Shown: positions 16,881 through 28,143 of the stretch, piece by piece | How the letters are laid out: the number at the start of each line of letters is the position of its first letter | How positions within the stretch are numbered: position 1 is the first letter of the stretch | Notes under the pieces: generated by a model | Databases searched by the model: none | Told to the model about the DNA's origin: nothing | Seen by the model: only the letters and a program-made list of their open reading frames with translations | Assembly: GCA_903832325.1 (NCBI GenBank) | Contig: CAILBC010000026.1 | Span: forward strand, 62,001 to 126,000 | Source: an uncultured Sphingomonadales bacterium | GTDB lineage: Bacteria > Pseudomonadota > Alphaproteobacteria > Sphingomonadales > Sphingomonadaceae | DNA length: 64,000 bases | Reading direction: 5' to 3' | Translations under genes and position numbers: made by a program

Positions 16881-18146
16881 ATGCCTTATGCCTTTTCCCG
16901 TTCGACCGACGCGCATGTCGATCTGTCGTCGCAGGATGCGTTCAACGACGGGGCGCCGTTCGCCACGTTTGACCGCATGCGGCGCGAGGCGCCGATGGCG
17001 TGGTCCGAGATGGCGAATGGCGACAAAGGCTTCTGGTCGATCACGCGCCATGCCGATCTGCTGGATTTGAACCGTCAGGCCGATCTTCTGTCTTCGGCCA
17101 GGGGCATCCGCATGGAGGACCAGTCGGAAGAGGAATATGAAGCGCGCAAGACCTTTCAGGAAACCGATGCGCCGGTGCACCGCGCGTTTCGCGCCCTGGT
17201 GTCAAAGGCCTTTGCCAAGCACACGGTCGCGGGCTTTGAAGGCCAGATCCGCACGATCGTGACCGATCTGCTGGATGTTGCGCTGGGCGAAGGCGAATTC
17301 GATGCGGTGGACCGGATCGCGCGGCGCCTGCCGATGCAGATGCTGGCGCAGATCATGGGTGTGCCGGTCGAAGACGGGCCGATGCTGGTCGAACTCGGCG
17401 ATGCGCTGATTTCCAACTCCGACCCGGATTATACCGACTTCGTGATCGACAAAGTGGATACCGAGGCCTACCGGCTGCTGCCGTTTCGCAGCCCGGCGGC
17501 GGTGAAGCTGTTCGATTATGCCAACGATCTGCTCGATCGCATGGATGCCGGCGAACAGATCGGCGTGCTCAATCTCGTGCGCCAGACCACCAGCCACGGC
17601 ACGCAGATGTCGCGCGATGAATTCCGCAATTTCTTCTGCCTGCTGGTCGCTGCGGGCAATGACACCACGCGCTACAGCATTTCGGCAACGATCCACGCGC
17701 TGGCCAACAATCCGCACCTGTTGCACCAGATTCAGGCGGGCGATTTCACCGGCTGGGAAGAGGCCGCCGATGAAATGATCCGCTGGGCATCACCCACATC
17801 GCATTTCCGCCGCACTGCCACGCGCGATTTCACCTATCACGATCAGCAGGTGCGCGCCGGCGACAAAGTGGTGCTGTGGTTCCTTTCGGGCAATCGTGAT
17901 GAGGCGGGCATTGCCGATCCCTATACGCTGCGGCTGGATCGGCCGCGCAATCCGTTCCTGGCGTTCGGGCAGGGCGGGCCGCACATTTGCCTGGGCATGT
18001 GGTTGGCCAAGCTGGAAGTCGCGATCGTGATGCAGGAACTGGCGCGGCGCATTGTCAGCATCGAACAAGTTGCCGATCACAGCTATTTGCGGTCCAACTT
18101 CATTCACGGCATCAAGCATCTGCCGGTGCGCGTAAAGGCGCGCTGA
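16881..18146 (+). CDS. Cytochrome P450
   Basis: The 421-residue soluble bacterial P450 has the I-helix AGNDTT (258-263), the K-helix E298-x2-R301 and the heme loop FGQGGPHICLG with C370 as thiolate ligand. It needs a ferredoxin and reductase, not encoded here. The start is the ATG of MPYAFSRST after AAGGGAG; an upstream ATG lies in the promoter. The ligase gene follows after 46 bases, so they are probably co-transcribed. In this locus hydroxylation, O-demethylation or N-dealkylation of the aromatic substrate is plausible. Confidence 0.93.
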   Translation: MPYAFSRSTDAHVDLSSQDAFNDGAPFATFDRMRREAPMAWSEMANGDKGFWSITRHADLLDLNRQADLLSSARGIRMEDQSEEEYEARKTFQETDAPVHRAFRALVSKAFAKHTVAGFEGQIRTIVTDLLDVALGEGEFDAVDRIARRLPMQMLAQIMGVPVEDGPMLVELGDALISNSDPDYTDFVIDKVDTEAYRLLPFRSPAAVKLFDYANDLLDRMDAGEQIGVLNLVRQTTSHGTQMSRDEFRNFFCLLVAAGNDTTRYSISATIHALANNPHLLHQIQAGDFTGWEEAADEMIRWASPTSHFRRTATRDFTYHDQQVRAGDKVVLWFLSGNRDEAGIADPYTLRLDRPRNPFLAFGQGGPHICLGMWLAKLEVAIVMQELARRIVSIEQVADHSYLRSNFIHGIKHLPVRVKAR

Positions 18147-18192
18147 CAGCCATAAAAGCCGATACCCAAAAACAAGACGATCGGGGAGTACC

Positions 18193-19518
18193 ATGAACAG
18201 CCTGTCACCCTTTACCGCTGACATGTCGCGCGCTGTCGCCTTTGAACGCGCGCGGCTGCTGTTTGCCGATCAGCTCAACCTGGCGCGGGGCAAATATGTG
18301 CCGATGACCGAGGCGGCCAAGGGCCATGCCCGGTTTTGCGTGGGCACATATGCGGTCACTTATGATCGCACGCTGGTCGCCGCGCCGGGCGGCGGGCTGC
18401 TTGATGGCTTGCCCGACATGGAAATGCATTTCGATCCCGATGCGCTGCGTCCCGGGTGGGAGCCCGGGACCCAAATCGCGCTGGGCCAGTTGCAGTTCAA
18501 GGGCGCACCGTTTCCGTTGTGCGGGCGCGGCGCGCTGATCCGCGCGATTGCCGCCTGGCGCGCGCGCGGGCTGGAACCGATGGTCGGGATCGAAATGGAA
18601 GCCTATGTGTTTCAGCGCGATGCCGCCGGAAACTGGGTGCCTTATGAAACGCCGGGCGCGTTCGTTTATGGCACCGGGCCGTTCACCGATCCGGCCGGCC
18701 TGGTCGATACGATCTGGGAAGCGGCGCATGCCTGCGGCATCCCCATCGAATCGATGAACGCCGAATATGATGCGCCGCAATTCGAACTGACGCTGCGTTT
18801 TGCCGATGCGCTGCGTGCGGCGGACGATGCCTTTCTGTTTCGGCAGATGGCGCGCGAGCTGCTGCTGCGAAAGGGCTATCTGCTGTCGTTCCTGCCCAAA
18901 CCTTTTGCCGACAAAAGCGGCAGCGGGCTGCATTTCAACATCAGTTTCCGCGATGGCGCGGGGCGCAACGTGTTTGCCGATGATGTGGCGAGCGGCACAT
19001 TGTCGGCCACGATGCGCGGCGCGATTGCCGGCATGCTGCACCATCACGAGGCGCTTGCGGCGATTCTGGCGCCCACCACCAACAGCTATGCCCGGCTGCA
19101 ACCGGCCAGCCTGTCGGGATACTGGGCCAATTGGGGGATTGATCACCGCAGCGTGACGGTGCGCGTTTCGGCCGAAACCGGCGCCGCGGCGCGGATCGAA
19201 CACCGCATGGCCGATTGCGCGGCCAGCCCCTATGTCGCGATTGCCGCGCTGTTGCAGGCCGCACTGATCGGGGTGGAGGCGGGCATGGACCCCGGCGCGC
19301 CGGAAACCGATGACGGGCTGGAAACGGTGGGCACCGACCGCCACACCCCGCACGACCTGCCCGCCGCGCTTGACGCGCTGGAGGCCGATACCGTGCTGAC
19401 TGCGGCAGTGGGCGCGGACCTGGTGGCCAATTTCATCGCGATCAAGCGCGAGGAGCTGAACAACCTGGCCACGCGCGACGAGGCCGGCACCATCGCCTAT
19501 TACCTGCCCTATATCTGA
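18193..19518 (+). CDS. Glutamine-synthetase-like gamma-glutamyl-amine ligase
   Basis: The 441-residue protein keeps the GS catalytic framework: E134/E136 in GIEMEAYVF, NAEYDAPQFELTL (189-201), GSGLHFNIS (243-251), NSYARLQP, and the C-terminal RIEHRMADCAASPYVA block. It is smaller and more divergent than GlnA and lacks the adenylylation-type C-terminus, as in PuuA/IpuC/TdnQ-type enzymes that join glutamate to an amine using ATP. It sits between the P450 and the aldehyde dehydrogenase, and a GATase-like hydrolase is in the same island. The expected role is amine gamma-glutamylation; the substrate is unknown. Confidence 0.85.
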   Translation: MNSLSPFTADMSRAVAFERARLLFADQLNLARGKYVPMTEAAKGHARFCVGTYAVTYDRTLVAAPGGGLLDGLPDMEMHFDPDALRPGWEPGTQIALGQLQFKGAPFPLCGRGALIRAIAAWRARGLEPMVGIEMEAYVFQRDAAGNWVPYETPGAFVYGTGPFTDPAGLVDTIWEAAHACGIPIESMNAEYDAPQFELTLRFADALRAADDAFLFRQMARELLLRKGYLLSFLPKPFADKSGSGLHFNISFRDGAGRNVFADDVASGTLSATMRGAIAGMLHHHEALAAILAPTTNSYARLQPASLSGYWANWGIDHRSVTVRVSAETGAAARIEHRMADCAASPYVAIAALLQAALIGVEAGMDPGAPETDDGLETVGTDRHTPHDLPAALDALEADTVLTAAVGADLVANFIAIKREELNNLATRDEAGTIAYYLPYI

Positions 19519-19523
19519 GAGAG

Positions 19524-20987
19524 ATGATGGACACGCGCATCGACATTGCCGGCCATTCGGTATCGCCCGATCACTATATCGGTGGGCGCCGGGTTTCCTC
19601 GCCCTATACTTTCGAAACGCGTTGCCCGTTCGACTGGTCGTGGAAACTGGCCGATATCGCGCGCGGCACGGTGGCAACCGCGGCGCAGGCGGCACAGGCC
19701 GCAACCGATGCCTTTCCCGCCTGGGCGGCGCTGAGCGCGGCGGAACGCGGCGCCTGTCTCCACCGCCTGGCCGATCTGATCGAGGCCAATGTCGAAAAGC
19801 TGGCGATGATCGAATGCCTGGATATGGGCATGTTGCTGGAAAGCCTGCGGCTGCGCGTGATTCTGCGCGGGGCTGCCAATTTCCGCAACTATGCCGATCT
19901 GGCGACCGCGCATGAAGACCGCGTGTGGTCTTCGCGCGGCACCGCCAACCGGGTGATCCGCCTGCCCGCCGGGCCGTCGCTGATCATCACGCCGTGGAAT
20001 GCGCCGTTCATGCTCTCCACATGGAAATGCGCGCCGGCGCTGGCTGCGGGCAACACGGTGATCCTGAAACCGGCCGACTGGTCACCGCTGTCGGCCTCGG
20101 TCCTGGCCGATCTGATCGACGAGGCGGGGTTTCCTGCGGGCGTGTTCAATATCGTCCAGGGGCTGGGCGCGGAACTGGGCAATGCATTGACCGGCGATCC
20201 GCGGATCAAGCGGATCAGCTTTACCGGCAGCGTGCCGACCGCACGGATCATCGGCAAGGCAGCGGCGGAAAACATCGTGCCGTTCACTGCCGAACTGGGC
20301 GGCAAATCGCCGCTGCTGGTGTTTGCCGATGCCGATATCGATGCCGCGGCGAAAAAGGCCGCCGGGCAATATGATGACAGCGGCCAGGTGTGCATGGCCG
20401 GCACGCGGATCATCGTGGAAGACAGCGTGAAGGATGCGTTTCTCGAAAAATTCCATGGCTATGCCGATGCGCACGTGCTGGGCGACAGCCGCGACCCGGC
20501 GACCACGATGTCGGCGCTGATTCACCCGCGCCACGTCGAACGCGTGCTGGGCTTCATCGATCGCGCGCGCGCGGCGGGCGATACCATCGCGCGCGGCGGG
20601 AACTTGTGGAAACAGGGCGCCAACTGGATCGAGCCGACGCTGATCATCCCGCGCGATAACGATGCCGAAGTGGTGCAGAACGAAGTGTTTGGCCCGGTGC
20701 TGACTTTCCAGACCTTCCGCGACGAAGCCGAAGGCGTGATGCTGGCCAATTCCACCGCCTATGGCCTGTCGGGCATTGTCTATACCGGCAGCGCCGAGCG
20801 CGCGGAACGTGTGGGGCGCGCGGTGCGCGGCGGCACGGTCTGGGTGAACACGTTCCTGGTGCGCGATCTGACCGCACCGTTTGGCGGGATCGGCATTTCG
20901 GGCATCGGCCGCGAAGGCGGCGATTATGCGCTGGATTTCCATTCCGATCTGAAAACGCTGCAGATTCTGGAAGGCAGCGTGGCCTGA
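19524..20987 (+). CDS. NAD(P)-dependent aldehyde dehydrogenase (HpaE-like)
   Basis: The ALDH superfamily core is complete at 487 residues: PWNAPF (N159), K182, ELGGKSP (E257) and SGQVCMAGTR with the nucleophile C290. Overall style fits 5-carboxymethyl-2-hydroxymuconate semialdehyde dehydrogenase HpaE and related enzymes. It starts 5 bases after the ligase stop, so it is in the same transcript. With the HpaD-like dioxygenase it would oxidise the ring-cleavage semialdehyde; an alternative is oxidation of a gamma-glutamyl-amino aldehyde as PuuC does. ATG 19524 is used; the next codon is also ATG. Confidence 0.9.
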   Translation: MMDTRIDIAGHSVSPDHYIGGRRVSSPYTFETRCPFDWSWKLADIARGTVATAAQAAQAATDAFPAWAALSAAERGACLHRLADLIEANVEKLAMIECLDMGMLLESLRLRVILRGAANFRNYADLATAHEDRVWSSRGTANRVIRLPAGPSLIITPWNAPFMLSTWKCAPALAAGNTVILKPADWSPLSASVLADLIDEAGFPAGVFNIVQGLGAELGNALTGDPRIKRISFTGSVPTARIIGKAAAENIVPFTAELGGKSPLLVFADADIDAAAKKAAGQYDDSGQVCMAGTRIIVEDSVKDAFLEKFHGYADAHVLGDSRDPATTMSALIHPRHVERVLGFIDRARAAGDTIARGGNLWKQGANWIEPTLIIPRDNDAEVVQNEVFGPVLTFQTFRDEAEGVMLANSTAYGLSGIVYTGSAERAERVGRAVRGGTVWVNTFLVRDLTAPFGGIGISGIGREGGDYALDFHSDLKTLQILEGSVA

Positions 20988-21082
20988 TACCATTGTGCAG
21001 TGAGCATGACTCACGGCACATTGGTATCAGCCCGCGCGGCGCCTGAGCGTCACGTTGTGCGATGAGTTTCACTCATCGCACA
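20985..21082 (-). repeat. 98-base two-hairpin dispersed element, copy 1
   Basis: The element starts on the aldehyde dehydrogenase stop codon. It has a 45-base hairpin (20985-21029) with outer arms starting TGATACCA and inner arms GTGAG/CTCAC, then a 26-base linker, then a hairpin TGTGCGATGAG-TTTCA-CTCATCGCACA (21056-21082). Its reverse complement matches 49963-50060 at 81 of 98 positions with no gap. It may end transcription; I do not recognise a named family. Confidence 0.75.
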
Positions 21083-21118
21083 TCCGCATGACACTCCTCC
21101 CCGAAACGGGGCGGGGGC

Positions 21119-21481
21119 TCAGGCCGGGTCGGGCAAAGGCCCCCCACCCAGCGACGCGATATCCGGTGGCGCGGCCGGTTTCGGCCGCCCGCGGCGCGAT
21201 GCGCGCGGGGCGCTGTCAATCAGGATCAGCGTCGTATCGGGATCATCCAGCGCATATTGCGCGCGCAGTTCCAGCTTGAACGCATTCACGGCGTCTTCAT
21301 CGGGCAAATGGCGGATCGGGATGCGCCGCACGATCAGATCGCCCATGGTGTCGATCAGCGTGAGCGTGCGGCCCGAAGTCAGCTCGACCAGCCGCGACAC
21401 ATCGAACCCGTTGGACAGGTTCCAGTTGGCATGATCCCAGCTTACCAGCGGGCGGTGGCAATAGCGGCACGTGCTGGTCAT
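21119..21481 (-). CDS. Hypothetical protein, 120 aa, CxxC near the N-terminus
   Basis: I do not recognise a family. The product begins MTSTCRYCHRP, giving C5-x2-C8-H9 as possible zinc ligands, followed by a mixed alpha/beta region and a basic, proline-rich C-terminus (PRASRRGRPKP). No signal peptide is seen. The start is uncertain: an in-frame ATG 60 codons upstream exists, and no strong ribosome-binding site precedes either. It ends 36 bases from the two-hairpin element and is upstream of nothing it clearly belongs with. The 275-base spacer to ftsK shows no further gene. Confidence 0.45.
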   Translation of the reverse strand: MTSTCRYCHRPLVSWDHANWNLSNGFDVSRLVELTSGRTLTLIDTMGDLIVRRIPIRHLPDEDAVNAFKLELRAQYALDDPDTTLILIDSAPRASRRGRPKPAAPPDIASLGGGPLPDPA

Positions 21482-21756
21482 CGATCCATCGGCATCGCGA
21501 TGGCGTTCGCGCACCGGGCGGTGCACCCGGGTGAACCAGCACTGTGTCAGCGCTTCTGTGCGCACGCGCTCCCCTTCCGTCCGGTGATCGGACCCCGTGA
21601 TCGGTTCCGGTGACCGGCGGGCCGTCCATTCGGGATGGAGGAGGTACGACCCGCCGATCATGGGTTCAGGACGGCGGCGGCACGCAAAGGTTAAGGGCGC
21701 GGCAACCGGTTTGGCGCTGCCACCCGGTTTGGCGCCTGCGCGTCACAGCGGCCGGA

Positions 21757-24153
<2,397 letters not shown>

Positions 24154-24275
24154 AACCCGCCGTATCCCGAAGTGCCGGCGCCGATGATGCGCCACGCGGG
24201 TGCATCATGCGCCAGAAGGGTGGGAATCGTCAAGAATCCAAGGATTTTTGCCGAGTCGTGCTTTTCGCCCGTTTT

Positions 24276-24818
24276 TCAGGACAGGCCGTCGATCGCGGCA
24301 AAGCCGTGCGCGCGCACGTGCGCCCGATGCCGCCGCGTCATCCCGCCCAGCGCCAGCACGGGGATCGGTGACAGCCGCGCAAGGGTATTGAAGCGCACCG
24401 CGCCCAGCACCGGGGCACCGGGATGCGACCGCGTGGGAAACACCGGCGACAGCAGCACCGCATCGGCCCCGGCACGCGCCGCCGCGCCCAGTTCGCGCAA
24501 GGTGTGCGCCGTTGCCAGCCGCAGCCCGCGCGTTGTCCGGCACGACAGCCGGTGCGCCGGGCCATAGCCGGGTCCTGCCAGCACCACCGTGACCCCGCGC
24601 AGCGCCGCCAGCCGCGCCAGCGGGGCCAGCCGTGCCGCGCGCGCGGCAGGGGCAAGGTGATAATGCCGCCACACAAAGGCCGATCCGCGCGGCAGGCGCC
24701 GCAGCGCGGTTTCCAGCAGGGCATCGTTGCGCGCATCGCTCAGCAGCACGTGCGCCGGCACGGCCACGCGCCGCCCGATCGGGCCAGCGGGTTTCAGAAC
24801 GGGTGGAGCAAAGCGCAC
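24276..24818 (-). CDS. Thiamine phosphate synthase / TenI-like protein, short
   Basis: The C-terminal two thirds show the ThiE/TenI barrel end: GADAVLLSPVFPTRSHPGAPVLGAVRF and SPIPVLALGGM, which bind the pyrophosphate/phosphate in ThiE. The usual N-terminal part is short, and no ATG exists in the right place; GTG 24818 is used here and GTG 24767 is an alternative. The product of about 163-180 residues is shorter than ThiE (about 210), so it may be a TenI-like or specialised paralogue. It is divergent from yggS with only 21 bases between. Confidence 0.65.
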   Translation of the reverse strand: MRFAPPVLKPAGPIGRRVAVPAHVLLSDARNDALLETALRRLPRGSAFVWRHYHLAPAARAARLAPLARLAALRGVTVVLAGPGYGPAHRLSCRTTRGLRLATAHTLRELGAAARAGADAVLLSPVFPTRSHPGAPVLGAVRFNTLARLSPIPVLALGGMTRRHRAHVRAHGFAAIDGLS

Positions 24819-24839
24819 AATGCGGTATAGCCCCGGGCC

Positions 24840-25535
24840 ATGCCGATCACTACCCCCGACACGCACGCCGAAACATCGCCCCTCGCTGCCATTCGCGCGC
24901 GCATCGCGCATGCCGCGGGGCTTGCCGCGCGCGATCCCGCCACGATCACGCTGGTGGCGATTTCCAAGACCAAACCGGCCGACGCGATCCGCCCGCTGAT
25001 TGCCGAAGGCCAGCGCGTGTTCGGCGAAAACCGCGTGCAGGAGGCGCAGGCCAAATGGCCCGCGCTGATCGAGGCGCAGCCCGATCTGCGGCTGCATCTG
25101 GTCGGGCAATTGCAATCGAACAAGGCCGAAGACGCGGTGCGGCTGTTCGATGCGATCCATGCGCTGGACCGGCTGTCGCTGCTGACCGCGCTTGCCCGCG
25201 CGATGGACAAGACCGGCCGCCGCGTGCCGCTGTTTGTGCAGGTGAATATCGGTGACGAGCCGCAAAAGGGCGGCTGCGCGATCGCCGATCTGCCCGCGCT
25301 GCTGGCCGAGGCGGGGCGCGCCGACCTGCCGATTGCCGGGCTGATGTGCGTGCCCCCGGCCGGGATCGAGGCGGCGCCGTTTTTTGCGCTGCTGGGCAGG
25401 ATCGCCCGCGATCACGGGCTTGACGGGCTGTCGATGGGCATGAGCGAGGATTTCGAAACCGCGGTGATGCTGGGCGCGACCCATGTGCGCATCGGCAGTG
25501 CGCTGTTTGGCGCACGGCCCGCGCAGGCGCAATGA
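24840..25535 (+). CDS. yggS: YggS-family pyridoxal-phosphate homeostasis protein
   Basis: The 231-residue single-domain alanine-racemase-like barrel has the PLP lysine in VAISKTKP (K43), the GENRVQEAQ block, HLVGQLQSNK, and the C-terminal SMGMSEDFETAVMLGATHVRIGSALFG phosphate-binding motif. The family controls free PLP and amino-acid/keto-acid balance and has no known catalytic reaction. The LysE-type exporter gene starts 10 bases after the stop. Confidence 0.95.
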   Translation: MPITTPDTHAETSPLAAIRARIAHAAGLAARDPATITLVAISKTKPADAIRPLIAEGQRVFGENRVQEAQAKWPALIEAQPDLRLHLVGQLQSNKAEDAVRLFDAIHALDRLSLLTALARAMDKTGRRVPLFVQVNIGDEPQKGGCAIADLPALLAEAGRADLPIAGLMCVPPAGIEAAPFFALLGRIARDHGLDGLSMGMSEDFETAVMLGATHVRIGSALFGARPAQAQ

Positions 25536-25545
25536 TGCGGTGCCG

Positions 25546-26151
25546 ATGACAGCAATCGCGCCGATCATCGCCTTTGTGCCGGTCGCGGCGCTGCTGACCA
25601 TCACGCCGGGCACCGATACGATGCTGGTGCTGCGCACGGCGGGCCTTGCCGGGGCGGGCCCGGCGGCGCGCGCGGCGCTCGGCATTGCGCTGGGGTGCCT
25701 GGCCTGGGGGCTGGCGGTGGCGACCGGGCTGGGCGCGCTGCTGGTGGCAAGCCCGGTGATATTCGGCTGGGTGCGCCTGCTGGGTGCGGTCTATCTGGGG
25801 TGGATCGGCATCGGGCTGATCGTGCGTGCGGGGCGCGGGGTGCCGGCGGGCATGGCCGGGGCGGCGGGCACCGCATTTCGCCGCGGGCTGCTGACCAATC
25901 TGCTGAACCCAAAGATCGGCGTGTTCTATCTGACGCTGCTGCCGCAATTCCTGCCGCCGGGCGCGGGGGCTGGCGCCGGGCTGATGCTGGCGGGCATCCA
26001 TATCGTGCTGACGCTGATCTGGTTTGCGCTGCTGATCGGCGCGGCTGCGCGGATCGCGCCGGCGCTGGCCGACCGGCGGCTGGCGCGCGCGATCGACCGG
26101 GCGTGCGGCGCGGTGTTCATCGGGTTTGGCGTGCGGATCGCGCTGGCGTGA
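25546..26151 (+). CDS. LysE/RhtB family amino-acid exporter
   Basis: The 201-residue protein has about six hydrophobic segments, the N-terminal TPGTDTMLVLRTA signature, and NLLNPKIGVFYLTLLPQF, which is diagnostic of LysE/RhtB exporters (homoserine/threonine or other amino acids). The start is the ATG of MTAIAP; an in-frame ATG upstream lies inside yggS. Close spacing suggests co-transcription with yggS, which is sensible because YggS defects disturb amino-acid pools. The exported compound is unknown. Confidence 0.88.
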   Translation: MTAIAPIIAFVPVAALLTITPGTDTMLVLRTAGLAGAGPAARAALGIALGCLAWGLAVATGLGALLVASPVIFGWVRLLGAVYLGWIGIGLIVRAGRGVPAGMAGAAGTAFRRGLLTNLLNPKIGVFYLTLLPQFLPPGAGAGAGLMLAGIHIVLTLIWFALLIGAAARIAPALADRRLARAIDRACGAVFIGFGVRIALA

Positions 26152-26165
26152 TCCGCACCTGACGG

Positions 26166-27668
26166 TCAGCTTTCGGTGCCGCCCGCTTCGGCGTAACGCA
26201 CCAGTTCGTCGCCGGCCAGCGTGACCACATGCAACAGGTTGGTCGATCCCGGCGTGCCGAACGGCACCCCGGCCAGCGCGATCAGTTTCGATCCGCCCGT
26301 GCCGAAACCGTGGCGCAGCGCCATGCGTTTGCCCTTGGCGATCATTTCCTCAAAGCTGCCGATGTCGCGCGTGCTTACCGCATGCGCGCCCCACAGCAGG
26401 CCCAGCCGCCGTGCGGTGCGCACTGCCGGGGTCAGCACCAGCATTGGCACGCCCGGCCGTTCGCGCGCCACGCGGCGCGCGGTCGAACCCGAACCGGTGA
26501 ACACGATGATCCCCGAAACCGGCAGCGTGCGCGCGATCGAGGCGCAGGCCCCGGCCAGCGCATCGGCCGTGGTGGGATCGGGCGGCGTGTCGATGAAATG
26601 GACCCGCGCCTGATAGCCGGCATCGCGTTCCACCTGCACCGCAATGCGGTTCATGATCGTCACCGCTTCTTCGGGCCAGGCGCCGGCGGCGGTTTCCGCC
26701 GACAGCATCACCGCATCGGCGCCGTCATAGACCGCATTGGCCACGTCCGACACTTCGGCGCGGGTGGGGGTGGGCGCCTCGATCATCGATTCGAGCATTT
26801 GCGTGGCCACGACCACCGGCTTGCCCTGGCGGCGGGCCATCGCGACAATCCGCTTTTGCAGCGGCGGCACGTCTTCGGGGTTCAGCTCCACGCCCAGATC
26901 GCCGCGCGCGACCATGATCCCGTCGGACAGTTCGATGATTTCATCCAGCCGGCCGATCGCGGCGGGCTTTTCGATTTTGGCCATCAGCGCGGCGCGGCCG
27001 CTGATCAGCTTGCGCGCTTCGGCCAGATCTTCGGGCCGCTGCACGAATGACAGCGCGATCCAGTCGGCCTCCTGCTCCAGCGCAAAGGCGAGGTCGCGGC
27101 GGTCTTTGTCGGTCAGCGCGGGCACCGGGATCACCGCATCGGGCACGTTGACGCCCTTGTTGTTGGAAATCACCCCGCCCACTTCGGCCGAACAGAAGAT
27201 TTCCTGCGCATCGGCGCGGATCACGCGCAGGCGCAGCTTGCCATCGTCGATCAGCAGTCGCTGGCCCTTTTGCAAAATCCCGAACAATTCGGGATGGGGC
27301 AGGAACACGCGGTTTTCATCGCCGGGTTCGGGGTTGCGATCGAGCGTGAAATGGCCCGAATGGCGGATCACCGCGCGGCCGTCCTTGAACGTGCCGACGC
27401 GCAGTTTCGGCCCCTGCAGATCGCACAGGATCGTGATCGGGCGGTTGACCGTCGCCTCAAGCGCGCGGATCGAAGCGATCGTGGCGGCGTGGGTGGCGTG
27501 GTCGCCATGGCTCATGTTGACGCGAAAGGCATCGACGCCGGCGCGAAACAGCTTTTCCAGCATTTCGGGCGAACGGCTGGCCGGGCCAACCGTGGCCAGA
27601 ATCTTGACCTTGCGTCCGCGCAGCGTTTGGCCGCCACCGCTGTCTTGCGTCGGTTCGGAGTTCGCCAT
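26166..27668 (-). CDS. pyk: Pyruvate kinase
   Basis: Pyruvate kinase makes ATP and pyruvate from phosphoenolpyruvate. The 500-residue product shows ILATVGPASRSPEML at the N-terminus, FRVNMSHGDH, the catalytic region MAKIEKPAAIGRLDEIIELSDGIMVARGDLGVEL, and TQMLESMIEAPTPTRAEVSDVANAVYDGADAVMLSAETAAG. The C-terminal domain, GSTARRVARERP onward, is complete. It is divergent from the DUF1244 gene, a neighbourhood seen in other sphingomonads. Confidence 0.96.
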   Translation of the reverse strand: MANSEPTQDSGGGQTLRGRKVKILATVGPASRSPEMLEKLFRAGVDAFRVNMSHGDHATHAATIASIRALEATVNRPITILCDLQGPKLRVGTFKDGRAVIRHSGHFTLDRNPEPGDENRVFLPHPELFGILQKGQRLLIDDGKLRLRVIRADAQEIFCSAEVGGVISNNKGVNVPDAVIPVPALTDKDRRDLAFALEQEADWIALSFVQRPEDLAEARKLISGRAALMAKIEKPAAIGRLDEIIELSDGIMVARGDLGVELNPEDVPPLQKRIVAMARRQGKPVVVATQMLESMIEAPTPTRAEVSDVANAVYDGADAVMLSAETAAGAWPEEAVTIMNRIAVQVERDAGYQARVHFIDTPPDPTTADALAGACASIARTLPVSGIIVFTGSGSTARRVARERPGVPMLVLTPAVRTARRLGLLWGAHAVSTRDIGSFEEMIAKGKRMALRHGFGTGGSKLIALAGVPFGTPGSTNLLHVVTLAGDELVRYAEAGGTES

Positions 27669-27807
27669 GGGACCAGCCTCGCTTTAGTCTTGAAATGGGC
27701 GCGGCCGGCGAACCCTGCCCGCTTGAGACAGTGGTCACGCGACTGCGCCGGGGCTATGGCCCATGAGGCCTTAAAACCCAAGACCCAATTCCGTCAGGAT
27801 GTTTCCC

Positions 27808-28134
27808 ATGGATACGAATTCCCCTTTGGCAGATGCGCCCGATTCGCTTGACATGCTCGACGATGCCGTAGCGGCAGCCGCGTTTCGCCGGCTGGTGCGC
27901 CATCTGCGCCACCGCCACGATGCGCAGAACATCGAACTGATGGGGCTGGCCGGATTTTGCCGCAATTGCCTGGCCGACTGGATTGTCGATGCCGGCGCGC
28001 CGCTGGACAAGGCCGCCGCGCGCGAAGCGATCCACGGGCTGCCCGCCGCCGAATGGAAAGCACGGTTCCAGACCGAGGCAACGCCCGAACAGATCGAACG
28101 CATGGCGCAAAGCATGAAACGGAACGCGGGCTAG
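27808..28134 (+). CDS. DUF1244 family protein
   Basis: This small helical protein of 108 residues carries the DUF1244 hallmark LMGLAGFCRNCLADWIVDA and ends in a mixed helix. The family is widespread in proteobacteria, is structurally characterised as a small helical bundle, and has no firm function. The start chosen is ATG 27808, preceded by AGGA at 8 bases; an in-frame ATG three codons earlier overlaps that site. It ends 9 bases before the opposing glycosyltransferase gene. Confidence 0.85.
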   Translation: MDTNSPLADAPDSLDMLDDAVAAAAFRRLVRHLRHRHDAQNIELMGLAGFCRNCLADWIVDAGAPLDKAAAREAIHGLPAAEWKARFQTEATPEQIERMAQSMKRNAG

Positions 28135-28143
28135 GCGCCCCTG

